DNA from: Dyadobacter sediminis
Lineage (GTDB): Bacteria; Bacteroidota; Bacteroidia; Cytophagales; Spirosomataceae
Assembly (NCBI RefSeq): GCF_005860765.1
Contig: NZ_VCEI01000011.1
Location: 1,465,819-1,529,818, forward strand
Direction: 5' to 3'
DNA: 64,000 nucleotides
The position numbers and the translations under genes were made by a program. Of the stretch, positions 26,677 through 35,722 are shown piece by piece (within the stretch, counting starts at the first letter, position 1; each line of letters opens with the position of its first letter). The notes beneath the pieces are model-generated. The model made no database searches and was not told where the DNA came from. It worked only from the letters and a program-made list of their open reading frames with translations.

Positions 26677-26973
26677 TTAATCCTGTGCTTTCTTCTTTAC
26701 CTTTTTCGCTTCGTCTTTTGTAGCATCGTATGCTTTTTCAGCACCTTTTTCTACTTTCTTGGCGCCTTTCTTTACACCTTTGCCCACCTTTTCTGCGCCT
26801 TCGCTGGTTTTGTCACCAACTTCCTTTGCATCTTTTTTAATTTCCTGACCAGCCTGTTGTCCGGCAGCTTTTGTTGAAGCTACGGCTTTGTCCGTTTTTG
26901 TTTTAGCTGATTCCTGTGCAAATGCCGCTGTTGATAATCCAATCAGTGCAGCCATAACCAATATCTTCTTCAT
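26677..26973 (-). CDS. Exported Lys/Ala/Glu-rich LEA-like protein
   Basis: A 98-residue protein with a signal peptide cut after AAFAQ. The mature 78 residues are almost free of large hydrophobics and consist of Lys, Ala, Glu, Gly, Asp and Thr in near-11-residue amphipathic repeats (KKDAKEVGDKTSEGAEKVGK, then KKGAKKVEKGAEKAYDATKD). This pattern resembles group 3 LEA proteins and apolipoprotein-like helices, which are unstructured in solution and protect membranes or proteins in stress. The function here is inferred from composition only. It is monocistronic and ends in the shared terminator. Confidence 0.72.
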   Translation of the reverse strand: MKKILVMAALIGLSTAAFAQESAKTKTDKAVASTKAAGQQAGQEIKKDAKEVGDKTSEGAEKVGKGVKKGAKKVEKGAEKAYDATKDEAKKVKKKAQD

Positions 26974-27088
26974 GATCTTCTATTTGGTTGAGAATGAATA
27001 TACTTAATCATTGATCAGCTTTTCTGCAAAAGCTGCATGTCCGTATATTCCCGAACAAAAATCATTCCAGGATCTGAAATCAAAATTT

Positions 27089-29335
27089 TTATGGATGCTG
27101 CAAACGGTTTTTCGCAAGCTGCACGGCATATTCAGCGGTTTCTGCTTTACCGGTTTCTGCCGGTTTATATTTTTCCACCTTTTCAATCTTATGCATTTCA
27201 TTAATTAAACGGCCTGACTCCGTGTTTTCCACCGCAATGTGCGGTGCAATGACGAGTGAGACTATGGACATCAGTTTGATCAGGATATTCATGGACGGAC
27301 CCGAAGTATCTTTGAAAGGATCACCGACAGTATCGCCCGTAACCGCAGCTTTATGCGGCTCCGACTTTTTATAGTAAGTAACGCCATTGATAACCGCTCC
27401 TTTTTCAAAGGATTTTTTGGCATTGTCCCAGGCGCCTCCGGCATTGTTTTGGAAAATTCCCATCAGAACGCCTGAAACAGTAACGCCGGCCAGCGTTCCG
27501 CCCAGCACTTCAGGCCCGAAAATAAATCCTACGATCACGGGAACAATCAGGGCGATCAATCCCGGAGCAACCATTTCACGTATAGAAGCCTGTGTAGAAA
27601 TGGCGACACATTTATCGTATTCAGGCTTTGCCGTTCCTTCCATGATGCCGGGGATTTCACGAAACTGACGGCGGACTTCCTCAACCATTTTCATGGCCGC
27701 GCGGCCAACCGCCGCTATGGCCAGCGAAGAAAATATGAACGGGATCATAGCGCCTACAAACAAACCGGCGAGCACGTTGGCCTTGTAAATATCGATGGAA
27801 TTAATTCCCGCCACACCGCAGAATGCTGCAAAAAGGGCCAGTGACGTAAGTGCCGCAGAAGCAATGGCAAAGCCTTTTCCCGAAGCGGCAGTCGTATTTC
27901 CCACCGCGTCCAGAATATCTGTACGGCCGCGTACTTCTTCCGGCAGATAAGCCATTTCTGCAATTCCTCCGGCATTGTCGGCAATGGGACCGAACGCATC
28001 GATGGCCAGCTGCATGGCCGTTGTAGCCATCATGCCGGCAGCTGCAATGGCCACACCGTACAATCCTGCAAATTCGTAGCTGATAAATATCCCGGCAGCC
28101 AGCACAAGCGTCGGAATAACCGTTGATTCCATGCCCACAGAAAGTCCGCCGATGATGTTTGTCGCATGTCCGGTTGAAGACTGATTAACAATGGACTGAA
28201 CCGGGCGTTTTCCCATAGCGGTATAATATTCCGTAACCGTTGACATAATGGCACCGACAATGGAACCCAGTAAAATAGCCCAGAAAACATCTATTGCCGT
28301 AAAATCAACACCTCTGATCGTGAGCGTGCCTTCGGGCAGCATCCATAAAGTAAGCGGATAACTTGCGATAAGTACAATAATAATGGAGCCCCAGTTGCCG
28401 CGGTTCAACGCAGCCTGCACATTGCCTTCATCGTTACTGACGCGTACGAGCAGCATTCCGATGATGGATGCAATAAGCCCGATGCCGGCAATGACCATCG
28501 GCAGCAAAATCGGTGAGATACCGCCGAAGTTATCCATCGATTCGGAAATGATTTCACGACCTAAAACCATCGTCGCCAATATCGTCGCCACATAGGAACC
28601 AAACAGATCGGCGCCCATTCCGGCAACGTCGCCCACGTTATCGCCCACGTTGTCGGCAATCGTTGCGGGGTTGCGCGGGTCATCTTCCGGAATGCCGGCT
28701 TCCACCTTGCCGACAAGATCCGCACCTACGTCAGCTGCTTTCGTATAAATGCCGCCTCCAACACGCGCAAACAATGCAATGGATTCGGCTCCCAGTGAAA
28801 AACCGGCCAGTACTTCCAGTACTTTTTCCATGCCCAGCCCGTTTACATCGCTGCCGTCGGTTACAAAAACAGAGTATAAAATGATAAACAAGCCGCCAAG
28901 TCCGATTACGGCAAGACTGGCAACGCCGATCCCCATTACCGAACCGCCTGTAAATGAAACTTCCAGCGCTTTGGTCAGACTGGAACGGGCGGCCTGCGTG
29001 GTGCGAACATTGGATTTGGTGGCTATGTTCATTCCGATGTAGCCGGCAAATGCAGAAACAAACGCGCCGATTACGAAAGATATGCCGATAAATGCACTGG
29101 AATTTTCAACAAGTGTGCCTGAATAACCTAACAAAATACTGACTATAATACCGAATACAATGAGCACGCGCCATTCGGCTTTCAGGAAAGCCAGCGCACC
29201 GTCTGCAATGGCGTCCGATATATTTTTCATTTCCGGGCTTCCGGCATCCTGACGGACAACCCAGCCTCTTTTGAAGAACATCACCAGCAAGCCTACAAGG
29301 CCAAGTGCCGGCACCAGATAAGTAATGTTACTCAT
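27089..29335 (-). CDS. hppA: Membrane-bound ion-translocating pyrophosphatase (K+-dependent type)
   Basis: A 748-residue integral membrane protein with about 16 hydrophobic segments. It carries the pyrophosphate-binding signatures [35 protein letters not shown] and a second acidic site near the C-terminus ([22 protein letters not shown]). In [13 protein letters not shown] the residue that separates the two subclasses is Ala, the form found in K+-dependent enzymes (Lys in K+-independent ones). It couples hydrolysis of cytoplasmic pyrophosphate to H+ or Na+ export; which ion is pumped cannot be decided by eye. It has its own 245-base upstream gap. The hydrophilic tail ([21 protein letters not shown]) is extra. 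Confidence 0.96.
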   Translation of the reverse strand: MSNITYLVPALGLVGLLVMFFKRGWVVRQDAGSPEMKNISDAIADGALAFLKAEWRVLIVFGIIVSILLGYSGTLVENSSAFIGISFVIGAFVSAFAGYIGMNIATKSNVRTTQAARSSLTKALEVSFTGGSVMGIGVASLAVIGLGGLFIILYSVFVTDGSDVNGLGMEKVLEVLAGFSLGAESIALFARVGGGIYTKAADVGADLVGKVEAGIPEDDPRNPATIADNVGDNVGDVAGMGADLFGSYVATILATMVLGREIISESMDNFGGISPILLPMVIAGIGLIASIIGMLLVRVSNDEGNVQAALNRGNWGSIIIVLIASYPLTLWMLPEGTLTIRGVDFTAIDVFWAILLGSIVGAIMSTVTEYYTAMGKRPVQSIVNQSSTGHATNIIGGLSVGMESTVIPTLVLAAGIFISYEFAGLYGVAIAAAGMMATTAMQLAIDAFGPIADNAGGIAEMAYLPEEVRGRTDILDAVGNTTAASGKGFAIASAALTSLALFAAFCGVAGINSIDIYKANVLAGLFVGAMIPFIFSSLAIAAVGRAAMKMVEEVRRQFREIPGIMEGTAKPEYDKCVAISTQASIREMVAPGLIALIVPVIVGFIFGPEVLGGTLAGVTVSGVLMGIFQNNAGGAWDNAKKSFEKGAVINGVTYYKKSEPHKAAVTGDTVGDPFKDTSGPSMNILIKLMSIVSLVIAPHIAVENTESGRLINEMHKIEKVEKYKPAETGKAETAEYAVQLAKNRLQHP

Positions 29336-29581
29336 ACGCTATTCAGAATTTGATTAAAGGTTTTATAATTCTCGTAAATATAGAGAATGGGACCTCATAT
29401 CAAAGTCACAAACGGCTTATTTTAGATTAATTCGTATAGATTTTATAAAATTTTCCAGAAAGATTGTAGTCCAAAAAGGACTGGCATGCTACAAAGAACT
29501 TAGAACCAATGATTTATAACTTTTAACTTCATTAAACAACGAATATCAATTTAGAACGATATAATTGTTATAAATACAGAA

Positions 29582-30772
29582 TTACTTGTTAAAACCAGTA
29601 AAATCAACCGTTTTTTCTTTCTTTCTCGTAACGGATAAAAGCAGGTAAGTAATCAGAAACCCGAGTATGCCTGCAACAACGGCGAGCAGTGCACCGCCGA
29701 TAAAATATTGTAAAAAATTAACGTGGACGGATTCGGGCGTGAGATTTCTGAAACTGTTCAGCTGCGTACCATTTTTGTAAAACAGGCCTCCGAATTTGTA
29801 GCTTCCGAAAATAATAAACGGTATGACCGGCGGAATGCTGATGTGGGCCGCTGCCAGAAAAAGGACTTTGTTCATTTTGAAATAAACCGCAAGTGGAATC
29901 CCGATCAGCAGCTGAAATCCCCAGACCGGGAAAATTCCCATGAAAAAACCAAACCCTACCGAACGGGCTTTACTGAGATTGGATTCTTCAGGTTTTACAG
30001 CTTCATGCCGGATGATATTCCAGAGCCCTTTCTTTTTTACACGGATAAAGATTCTTTTGGGCAGATAATACAGCAAAGTAAGGATCACAAACCATGTGTT
30101 CAGGATGCTGATCCGGGTAAAATCAATGAACGGCCGGAAATGTGTTACCCTTTCTTTTTTGTCATAAATCACATGAATATGAATCGGAACGACCGGAACA
30201 TTTTGCCATGCCATTTTCACGATCACTTCAATTTCTGTTTCAAAACGGGTAGTAAACAAGCGTATTTCCCGAAGTGGTTCCAGCGGGTACAGGCGGTAAC
30301 CCGTCTGCGTATCCGGCAAAGTCAGGCCGGTTTCGACTTTATACCAGAAATTTGAAAATTTGTTTCCAAACGAACTTTTTCCCGGCACGCCTTCCTGCTC
30401 CATATCCCGCGAACCCATTATCAGCGCACCCGGATGCTGGCTGGCGGCTTCTGTAAAAAGCGGAATATCCGAAGGAAGATGCTGTCCGTCCGAGTCAATC
30501 GAGATAGCGTTTGCATAACCCAGTCTTATGGCTTCCCGGAATCCCTTCCGCAGCGAATAGCCTTTTCCGGAATTGCGGGCATTGTTCAGAATGATGATTC
30601 TGGAAGCAAATTCCGCCAGAATCCTTTCCGTTTCATCCGTCGAGCCGTCGTTGACAATGATAACATCTTGTCCGTCTGAATACCTCAGAACCTCAGCAAT
30701 GACATTCCGGATTGTTTTCGAATTGTTGTAAGTCGGGACAATGATACAGCAATGGATATCCTTAAGGGTCAT
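29582..30772 (-). CDS. GT2 glycosyltransferase fused to a DUF2062 membrane domain (pigment cluster)
   Basis: A 396-residue protein from the ATG at 30772; the upstream TTG-started frame to 30826 adds an implausible 18 residues. Residues 1-230 are a dolichol-phosphate-mannose-synthase-like GT2 domain: CIIVPTYNNSKTIRNVI, VIIVNDGSTDETE and the DxD-type SIDSDGQH. After TM-like VILTLLYYLP comes DUF2062 at about 255-385 (SVGFGFFMGIFPVWGFQLLIGIPLAVYF). It is the last gene of the pigment run. By analogy with glycosyltransferase/acyltransferase genes in aryl-polyene clusters it may attach the polyene or its lipid/sugar anchor at the inner membrane; this is inference. Confidence 0.85.
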   Translation of the reverse strand: MTLKDIHCCIIVPTYNNSKTIRNVIAEVLRYSDGQDVIIVNDGSTDETERILAEFASRIIILNNARNSGKGYSLRKGFREAIRLGYANAISIDSDGQHLPSDIPLFTEAASQHPGALIMGSRDMEQEGVPGKSSFGNKFSNFWYKVETGLTLPDTQTGYRLYPLEPLREIRLFTTRFETEIEVIVKMAWQNVPVVPIHIHVIYDKKERVTHFRPFIDFTRISILNTWFVILTLLYYLPKRIFIRVKKKGLWNIIRHEAVKPEESNLSKARSVGFGFFMGIFPVWGFQLLIGIPLAVYFKMNKVLFLAAAHISIPPVIPFIIFGSYKFGGLFYKNGTQLNSFRNLTPESVHVNFLQYFIGGALLAVVAGILGFLITYLLLSVTRKKEKTVDFTGFNK

Positions 30773-30836
30773 TTTAGAGATGGATTGGTCTGGAAAAACG
30801 GACAATTCGCATCCAAATGTAAGCACACTGATGACT

Positions 30837-31193
30837 TTACAGATAAGTTGCCTGCACTTTAAAAAAAATCGTTTCGCCGGATTCCGCGCTTGCAGTCACT
30901 TCAATAGTTTCCGAAATACGCCATTTTATATGGATTTGTATCCGCGGGTTTTCCACGGGATTCAATATGTGAAGGAACTTGCATGTACGCAGCGTATCAA
31001 GCCTGATATTTTTATGAAGATGCTGTTCCAGCAATTCCTTTGCAATCTGAAGCTGTACAACGCCCGGCGTCACCGGCATACCCGGAAAATGTCCCTGATA
31101 CAAGCGATGCGAAGCATTCAGCCTGATTTCAGAAATCAGTTCATCTTCCAAGCAGTTAAAATTCAGGATGTTATATAGATCGTTCAGAAACAT
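30837..31193 (-). CDS. FabZ-like 3-hydroxyacyl-ACP dehydratase (pigment cluster)
   Basis: A 118-residue hot-dog protein. The motif HRLYQGHFPGMPVTPGVVQLQIAKELL contains the FabZ active-site His and the HFPGxPVxPG signature. The C-terminal strands (IQIHIKWRISETIEVTASAES) complete the fold; the usual acidic partner in the central helix is represented by Glu in AKELLEQ. It would dehydrate 3-hydroxyacyl-ACP intermediates to conjugated double bonds during polyene chain growth. It lies between the LolA-like gene and the GT2-DUF2062 gene on the same strand. It is shorter than housekeeping FabZ (about 145 residues). Confidence 0.85.
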   Translation of the reverse strand: MFLNDLYNILNFNCLEDELISEIRLNASHRLYQGHFPGMPVTPGVVQLQIAKELLEQHLHKNIRLDTLRTCKFLHILNPVENPRIQIHIKWRISETIEVTASAESGETIFFKVQATYL

Positions 31194-31211
31194 GCAAGGA
31201 TCGGATCACAC

Positions 31212-31844
31212 TTATAAGTTTTGAAAAATGTTGTCGTTCAAAGGCTGATTTATTTTCTCATTCTGGAATTTCATGATGCTTTTGTCGCCGTTCTTCTCGA
31301 AAAAGGAAAGCTCTTTCAGACGCATCGTATTTCTGGAAAATACCAGCTTTACATTGGCATAAATGTTTTTCAGACGACGGTTAACGGGCGTAAGCACAAC
31401 CATATACTGATCTTCGCTTTCCATACAGCTTTGTGCAAAAGCCTTGTTCTGCTGAAAGTCGCCGTTGACAAGCCCGATCATCAGTTCCTTGATCTGGCCG
31501 GCCATTTTGCCCGCCTGCCCTACTTTCTTTTCTTTCTCGCCTTCCTGAATCCTAAGATTGTCGTCGCTGATCAGAATGACGTATTTCGTTGGAAGTTTTT
31601 GTTCCCAGCGCATTTTATCCTTCTTTTTATAATAGAATACGCCGGACGAACGCTCCGGTTCTTTCAAAACTGACAGGTATTTTTCTTCGGAGAAAGAGGC
31701 CTGAATGGATGAAGTCGTTTCAGAAGCTTTTCGCAGCTCCTGCAGAATTTTGTCGGGCTGGGCGGCAGGTTTAAAGTTCTGGGCATGCAGCTGAAAAAAC
31801 CCTGAACAGATCAGTAAAAAAGGAAATAACCTATCCATTTTCAT
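31212..31844 (-). CDS. LolA-like outer-membrane lipoprotein carrier protein (pigment cluster)
   Basis: A 210-residue exported protein. The ATG at 31844 (or 31838) gives a signal peptide MKMDRLFPFLLICSGFFQLHAQ; the longer frame to 31916 does not. The mature part has the LolA half-barrel pattern: ELRKASETTSSIQASFSEEKYLSVLKEPERSSGVFYYKKKDKMRWEQ is the typical opening, then VILISDDNLRIQEG. The start overlaps the end of the deacetylase gene by 14 bases, indicating translational coupling. In aryl-polyene clusters a LolA homologue (ApeM) accompanies the MMPL exporter, so this one probably carries the lipid-linked pigment across the periplasm. Confidence 0.85.
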   Translation of the reverse strand: MKMDRLFPFLLICSGFFQLHAQNFKPAAQPDKILQELRKASETTSSIQASFSEEKYLSVLKEPERSSGVFYYKKKDKMRWEQKLPTKYVILISDDNLRIQEGEKEKKVGQAGKMAGQIKELMIGLVNGDFQQNKAFAQSCMESEDQYMVVLTPVNRRLKNIYANVKLVFSRNTMRLKELSFFEKNGDKSIMKFQNEKINQPLNDNIFQNL

Positions 31845-32601
31845 AAGGTTCTTTCTGAATAAGTTTGGAAAGCGATTCAATGCGGATTCCCTTCTGCCGG
31901 CAATGTTCAATGACATCTTCCAGCGAATCAGCCGTTACGCTCCGGTTATCGTGCAGCAAAATAATATGTCCGGTTTCAACTTCAGAAATGATCTTGTTGA
32001 TGATCTGATATTTGTTTTCCGCTTTGGTGTCGAGGCTGCGCAAAGACCAACCGATGGAATTCAGTCCGAGCTCTTTCAGAGCGGTTGCATACCTCGGATT
32101 GGTAACACCGAACGGCGGCCGGAAAAACAAAGGCTTTTTACCAAGGATATCGGCGATAACCGCATTGCATTTCAAAAGTTCGGCCTTCAGCTTCTGGGTT
32201 GAGAAAAATGCCGTAAAATAATGGTGATTAAACGTATGATTGGCAACAATGTGACCTTCTTTATCCATTTGCCGCAGCAGTTCAGGATATTTTTCCGCTT
32301 TTTTACCGATCACAAAAAATGCAGCCTTGATGTCTTTTTCTTTCAGAATCTGCAGAATTTTCGGTGTGGTATCCGGATCAGGGCCGTCGTCAAATGTAAG
32401 TGCAATGGCATTTCTTTTACCATAATTAATAGATCTGAGAAAGTAGTTTGTCTGAATATGAAAGGAACCGTAAGCGGTCAGACCCAGATATAACAGTACG
32501 ATCATCGCAAAGACGATCAGAACAAGTCCTGTTTCCCAGAATATGATTCCACTCAGGGCAAAAACAGTAATGGCGGTAAAGGTTACAATATTATGCTTCA
32601 A
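31831..32601 (-). CDS. Membrane-anchored polysaccharide deacetylase (NodB domain, pigment cluster)
   Basis: A 256-residue protein with two hydrophobic N-terminal segments (residues 5-45) and a NodB domain. The carbohydrate esterase 4 motifs are complete: LTFDDGPDPDT (motif 1), HTFNHHYF (motif 2 with metal His), RPPFGVTNPRY (motif 3), and ILLHDNRS (motif 5 His). The start codon is TTG at 32601, overlapping the end of the ketosynthase-like gene by 11 bases; the next Met lies inside the second membrane segment, so the TTG is preferred. It would remove acetyl or other acyl groups from a glycan or glycolipid on the periplasmic face. Its role in pigment assembly is unknown. Confidence 0.87.
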   Translation of the reverse strand: MKHNIVTFTAITVFALSGIIFWETGLVLIVFAMIVLLYLGLTAYGSFHIQTNYFLRSINYGKRNAIALTFDDGPDPDTTPKILQILKEKDIKAAFFVIGKKAEKYPELLRQMDKEGHIVANHTFNHHYFTAFFSTQKLKAELLKCNAVIADILGKKPLFFRPPFGVTNPRYATALKELGLNSIGWSLRSLDTKAENKYQIINKIISEVETGHIILLHDNRSVTADSLEDVIEHCRQKGIRIESLSKLIQKEPYENG

Positions 32602-33556
32602 CGGATTGTACGAGAATAAGACCCAGATTATGCTGAATCAATGAATTACAAATCAGAATATTCTTTATTGATCGTGTGTGCTGCATTTGGTCAGCGGCCA
32701 TATGCAAGGCAAAGGCCGATGCCGTCGGATAAATGCCCGAGTATTTCATATAATCCAAAACAGGAAGGTTTTTCATCTTCAAAAGTGACTGAAAATCCTT
32801 TTCTCCATCTTCCGTTCCGGCGACGGAACCCGCATATAAAATCAGATCCAGATCGTCCGGATTTACATTGTTTCTGTCCAGAAACGCCGTAATTTGTTCC
32901 GGTATGTTCTTCACAAGGCCTAGTGCTTCTGCATCTTTAATTCCGGCCAACGTTTGATCCGACTTTTCAGCAGAAAGTATAAAAAATGATGCCCCGGAAG
33001 TAAGTCCGCAATCGGATTGGATATTTAACTGCGCTGAAATTTCGTCCAGCAAGGCGATATGCTCATCCGCAGCACCGACGAGTATGTGTTTTTCGCCTTC
33101 ATCAATCAGCAGCATGGCGTCCAGCAAAGCATTCTCGAAAGATATGGAATTCTGCGTATGCGTCATGTTATAGCCGTGATTTCCAAGACTCAGCGAAATC
33201 TGTCCGGCCATGGTATTATGCGTAGACTGGATAAACGAGGTCGGAGGCAACAAACCTTTGACCGTTAAGGCGTTGTTCAGAAACTTTTCCGTATCCAGCA
33301 GGCAGCCCAATCCCGTTCCGACCACAATGGCATCCGGCTGTTCAATTCCGCCTTGTTTCAGGCAATCGCCGGAACAGGCAACGGACATACGGAGTATTTT
33401 ACTCATTCTGCGCAGCAAGCCGGGTTCAATGTATTCTTTGTAATCAGGATTAATCAGTGCAGAACCGGCATGCAGCGGCTCGATAACGCCGGAAAAACCG
33501 GCATTCCGAAACGCAGGCTGATGTGAAATCGTGGAAGCGGCAGAAATGTAATACAA
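32591..33556 (-). CDS. Catalytically degenerate ketosynthase-like protein, probable chain-length-factor partner
   Basis: A 321-residue protein with the beta-ketoacyl synthase fold but without its catalytic residues. Where active paralogues in this cluster have TACSSG or NACISG, this one has MTHTQNSISF (about residues 131-140), so the nucleophilic Cys is gone. The first His box (NAHGTGT in the paralogue) is LYAGSVAGTE, and the second (GHTLAAAG) is YSGIYPTASA. Dead partners of this kind form KS-CLF heterodimers in type II polyketide and aryl-polyene systems and set chain length. The likely partner is the KAS gene immediately upstream. The start is TTG at 33556, with no in-frame ATG nearby. Confidence 0.8.
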   Translation of the reverse strand: MYYISAASTISHQPAFRNAGFSGVIEPLHAGSALINPDYKEYIEPGLLRRMSKILRMSVACSGDCLKQGGIEQPDAIVVGTGLGCLLDTEKFLNNALTVKGLLPPTSFIQSTHNTMAGQISLSLGNHGYNMTHTQNSISFENALLDAMLLIDEGEKHILVGAADEHIALLDEISAQLNIQSDCGLTSGASFFILSAEKSDQTLAGIKDAEALGLVKNIPEQITAFLDRNNVNPDDLDLILYAGSVAGTEDGEKDFQSLLKMKNLPVLDYMKYSGIYPTASAFALHMAADQMQHTRSIKNILICNSLIQHNLGLILVQSVEA

Positions 33557-33609
33557 GTATGTAATGCTTAAATGTTTGGGATTTCTGTTAGCGGAAAGAT
33601 AGAAAATGA

Positions 33610-34794
33610 TTATGCATGATCTGAAAAAACCAGTGAAGAATTGTTTCCGCCGAAGCCGAAAGAGTTGGAAAGCACCGCATGAACCGGCTTTTCTGTCTGC
33701 ATAATCGTGACCGGTTCAAGTCCGGTTTCCATTATCGGAGTTCTGAAATGGATATTGGGATAAATCAGCTGGTTCTGAATGGCGAGAACGGAAAAAATGG
33801 CTTCAATGGCGCCGGCAGCTGCGAGCGTATGGCCTGTAAACGATTTGGTTGAGCTGAATGCGGGCACCTGATCACCAAATACATTTATCAACGCAACAGA
33901 TTCCGAAAGATCATTGTTTTTTGTACCGGTTCCATGTGCATTGATGTACGAAATCTGTGACAGACTGATACCGGATTTTTCTATTGCTTTCTGCATAGCG
34001 AGTGTTGCGCCTTTTCCTTCCGGCGAAGAAGCCGTCTGGTGATAAGCATCCGCTGCATTTGCCCAGCCGTTCAGAAAAGCCAGCGTTTTGTTACCGGAAA
34101 AGCGGATGCTTTTTTCATTTTCAAGCAGCAGAAATGCGGCCCCTTCTCCAAGGTTCAGTCCTTCCCGGGATGCGTCAAACGGCCGGCACCATTGTTCGTC
34201 GTAAATCATCAGCGAGCGAAAACCGTTTACGGTAAAATTCGTCAGCGCGTCTGCTCCGCCAACCAGAACCCGGTCCAGTTTTCCCTGCATCAGCAATCTT
34301 GCCCCGAGCATTATGGCATTCGCGCCGGACGAACAAGCCGTAGAAAGCGTGTTCATGTAGCCCGAAATTCTCAGCTCTGCGGCAATATGTTCCGTTGTGC
34401 TTCCGCTGTCATGCGCTTTGAGCATTGCAAAATCCGCATCCGTTCCGTTCAGATATGCCTGATAAAACTGTTCGCTGAGATCCATTCCGCCAACCGAGGT
34501 TGCGGAAATAATGCCCGTTCTGATCTGATCGTGATGCTTTGCGCTTCCATATGCCTCCCGCGCAGCTTTCAGGCCAAGCAAGGTAGTACGCGAGATATAT
34601 TGGCTTTTCGTTTGTAATTCCTTTTTTAAAACCGGATTTGTTGCTTTAACCGCCCCGGCCATAAACATCTTATCCTCATCCGGAAACGAGAACGGCATAA
34701 TGCCGGTTCTGCTTTCTTTTAAGGCAAGCAGATTTTCCTGAACACCTAGTCCGATGGCAGAAACGATTCCGATCCCGGTTATGCGCACACTCAT
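33610..34794 (-). CDS. Beta-ketoacyl-ACP synthase (KAS II type, pigment cluster)
   Basis: A 394-residue condensing enzyme with a complete Cys-His-His triad: Cys154 in STACSSGAN, His287 in NAHGTGT and His322 in FTGHTLAAAG, plus the KAS II C-terminal GFGGNNSSLVF. It extends an acyl-ACP by two carbons from malonyl-ACP. It lies between the ACP gene (17 bases upstream) and the degenerate KAS-like gene (53 bases downstream), so it probably forms the iterative KS-CLF pair that builds the polyene. Confidence 0.93.
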   Translation of the reverse strand: MSVRITGIGIVSAIGLGVQENLLALKESRTGIMPFSFPDEDKMFMAGAVKATNPVLKKELQTKSQYISRTTLLGLKAAREAYGSAKHHDQIRTGIISATSVGGMDLSEQFYQAYLNGTDADFAMLKAHDSGSTTEHIAAELRISGYMNTLSTACSSGANAIMLGARLLMQGKLDRVLVGGADALTNFTVNGFRSLMIYDEQWCRPFDASREGLNLGEGAAFLLLENEKSIRFSGNKTLAFLNGWANAADAYHQTASSPEGKGATLAMQKAIEKSGISLSQISYINAHGTGTKNNDLSESVALINVFGDQVPAFSSTKSFTGHTLAAAGAIEAIFSVLAIQNQLIYPNIHFRTPIMETGLEPVTIMQTEKPVHAVLSNSFGFGGNNSSLVFSDHA

Positions 34795-34811
34795 GGATAA
34801 TTCGGGTAAAA

Positions 34812-35069
34812 TCAGTTTTGTCGTTTGCGAATGTACTCGGCCATCGAATTGACTGACCTGAAAACTTCCTTGCCTTCCTCCGGTTTTGTTACCTGGATGC
34901 CGTGGTATTTTTCAAGCAGCACAATGAGTTCCAGCGCATCAATCGAATCCAGACCAAGACCTTTGTCGCTGAACAGCAAAGTGTTGTCGTCAATATCAGC
35001 CGGTGTAATTTCTTCCAGATTGAGCTGCTCGATCAGTTGCCTTTTAAGTTCTTCCTTTAAATCATCCAT
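34812..35069 (-). CDS. Acyl carrier protein (pigment cluster, second copy)
   Basis: An 85-residue ACP. The phosphopantetheine attachment Ser is in GLGLDSIDALELIVLLE. The protein is helical and acidic as expected, with an unusual Lys/Arg C-terminus (EYIRKRQN). It sits between the half-size KAS-like gene (2 bases upstream) and a KAS gene. It would carry the growing aryl-polyene chain; two different ACPs occur in the cluster, as in known aryl-polyene clusters (ApeE/ApeF). Confidence 0.92.
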   Translation of the reverse strand: MDDLKEELKRQLIEQLNLEEITPADIDDNTLLFSDKGLGLDSIDALELIVLLEKYHGIQVTKPEEGKEVFRSVNSMAEYIRKRQN

Positions 35070-35071
35070 GA

Positions 35072-35722
35072 CTAGTAGTAATAATTGGCGTTAATTTCAG
35101 TTTTATGAAAATTGCCTTCAAAGGCAATTTTTGACAAGGTATTTGTGGTCAGTTCAAACCTGCTTTCACCTTCTTTTTCAATCAGAAACGTAAAAACATC
35201 AATTTGGTTTCCTGCTATCTCATGCCAGCTGCAAAGTACTGCTTCCGAACCTGCCGAAAGCAATAGATTACAATGATTTATATAAAACTCCGCATCAAAT
35301 GCAGGCAAAACGGCAAACAGGCTTTCTCCGTACCATTTGTTGAGAATGGCAATTTCACCCATGACGATATTAGGCAAAGTATACACAAACAGCGACGGAC
35401 TCGGCGTACCGTTCTGATAAGCATGAACAAATTTCTGATCCGTTTCGGCGCTGCCTGACCTGTTGGCAAAAAGCATTGCTATTTCGTCATCCTTATACTT
35501 TCCGGCAAATTGCGGATTAGCCCGTTTGATCAGTTCCGAAGTCAGGAATCCAGCCTGCGAAAGCACGTCCATCTTGTGAAATTTGGGATAAACGAATTCC
35601 TGTTCCTTGTAAATTTGCCTGAACCACGGGTCGCCGGAATTCTTGTCACGCCTGCAGATCGTTTCTCCGTTGACTGCACAGCTGTTTTCCTGCAGATGGC
35701 CGTATGCCGTTATGAAATTCAT
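35072..35722 (-). CDS. Half-size ketosynthase-like protein of unknown function (pigment cluster)
   Basis: A 216-residue protein that seems to keep only part of the thiolase fold. ANRSGSAETDQKFVHAYQNGTPSPSLFVYTLPNIVMGEIAILNKWYGES aligns in style with the middle of KAS N-terminal domains (the AMxxG / GP.x.V.TA region), but no Cys-His-His triad is visible and the C-terminal KAS half is absent. Its start overlaps the stop of the upstream KAS gene by 4 bases (ATGA), and its stop lies 2 bases from the ACP start, so it is translated as an integral part of the cluster. It could be a structural partner of a ketosynthase or a reduced acyltransferase-like domain; I cannot decide. Confidence 0.7.
   Translation of the reverse strand: MNFITAYGHLQENSCAVNGETICRRDKNSGDPWFRQIYKEQEFVYPKFHKMDVLSQAGFLTSELIKRANPQFAGKYKDDEIAMLFANRSGSAETDQKFVHAYQNGTPSPSLFVYTLPNIVMGEIAILNKWYGESLFAVLPAFDAEFYINHCNLLLSAGSEAVLCSWHEIAGNQIDVFTFLIEKEGESRFELTTNTLSKIAFEGNFHKTEINANYYY

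Noticed and set aside
27016..27035. Perfect 8-base-pair hairpin CAGCTTTT...AAAAGCTG after hppA
   Set aside because: On the minus strand no T tract follows, so a terminator function is not supported.
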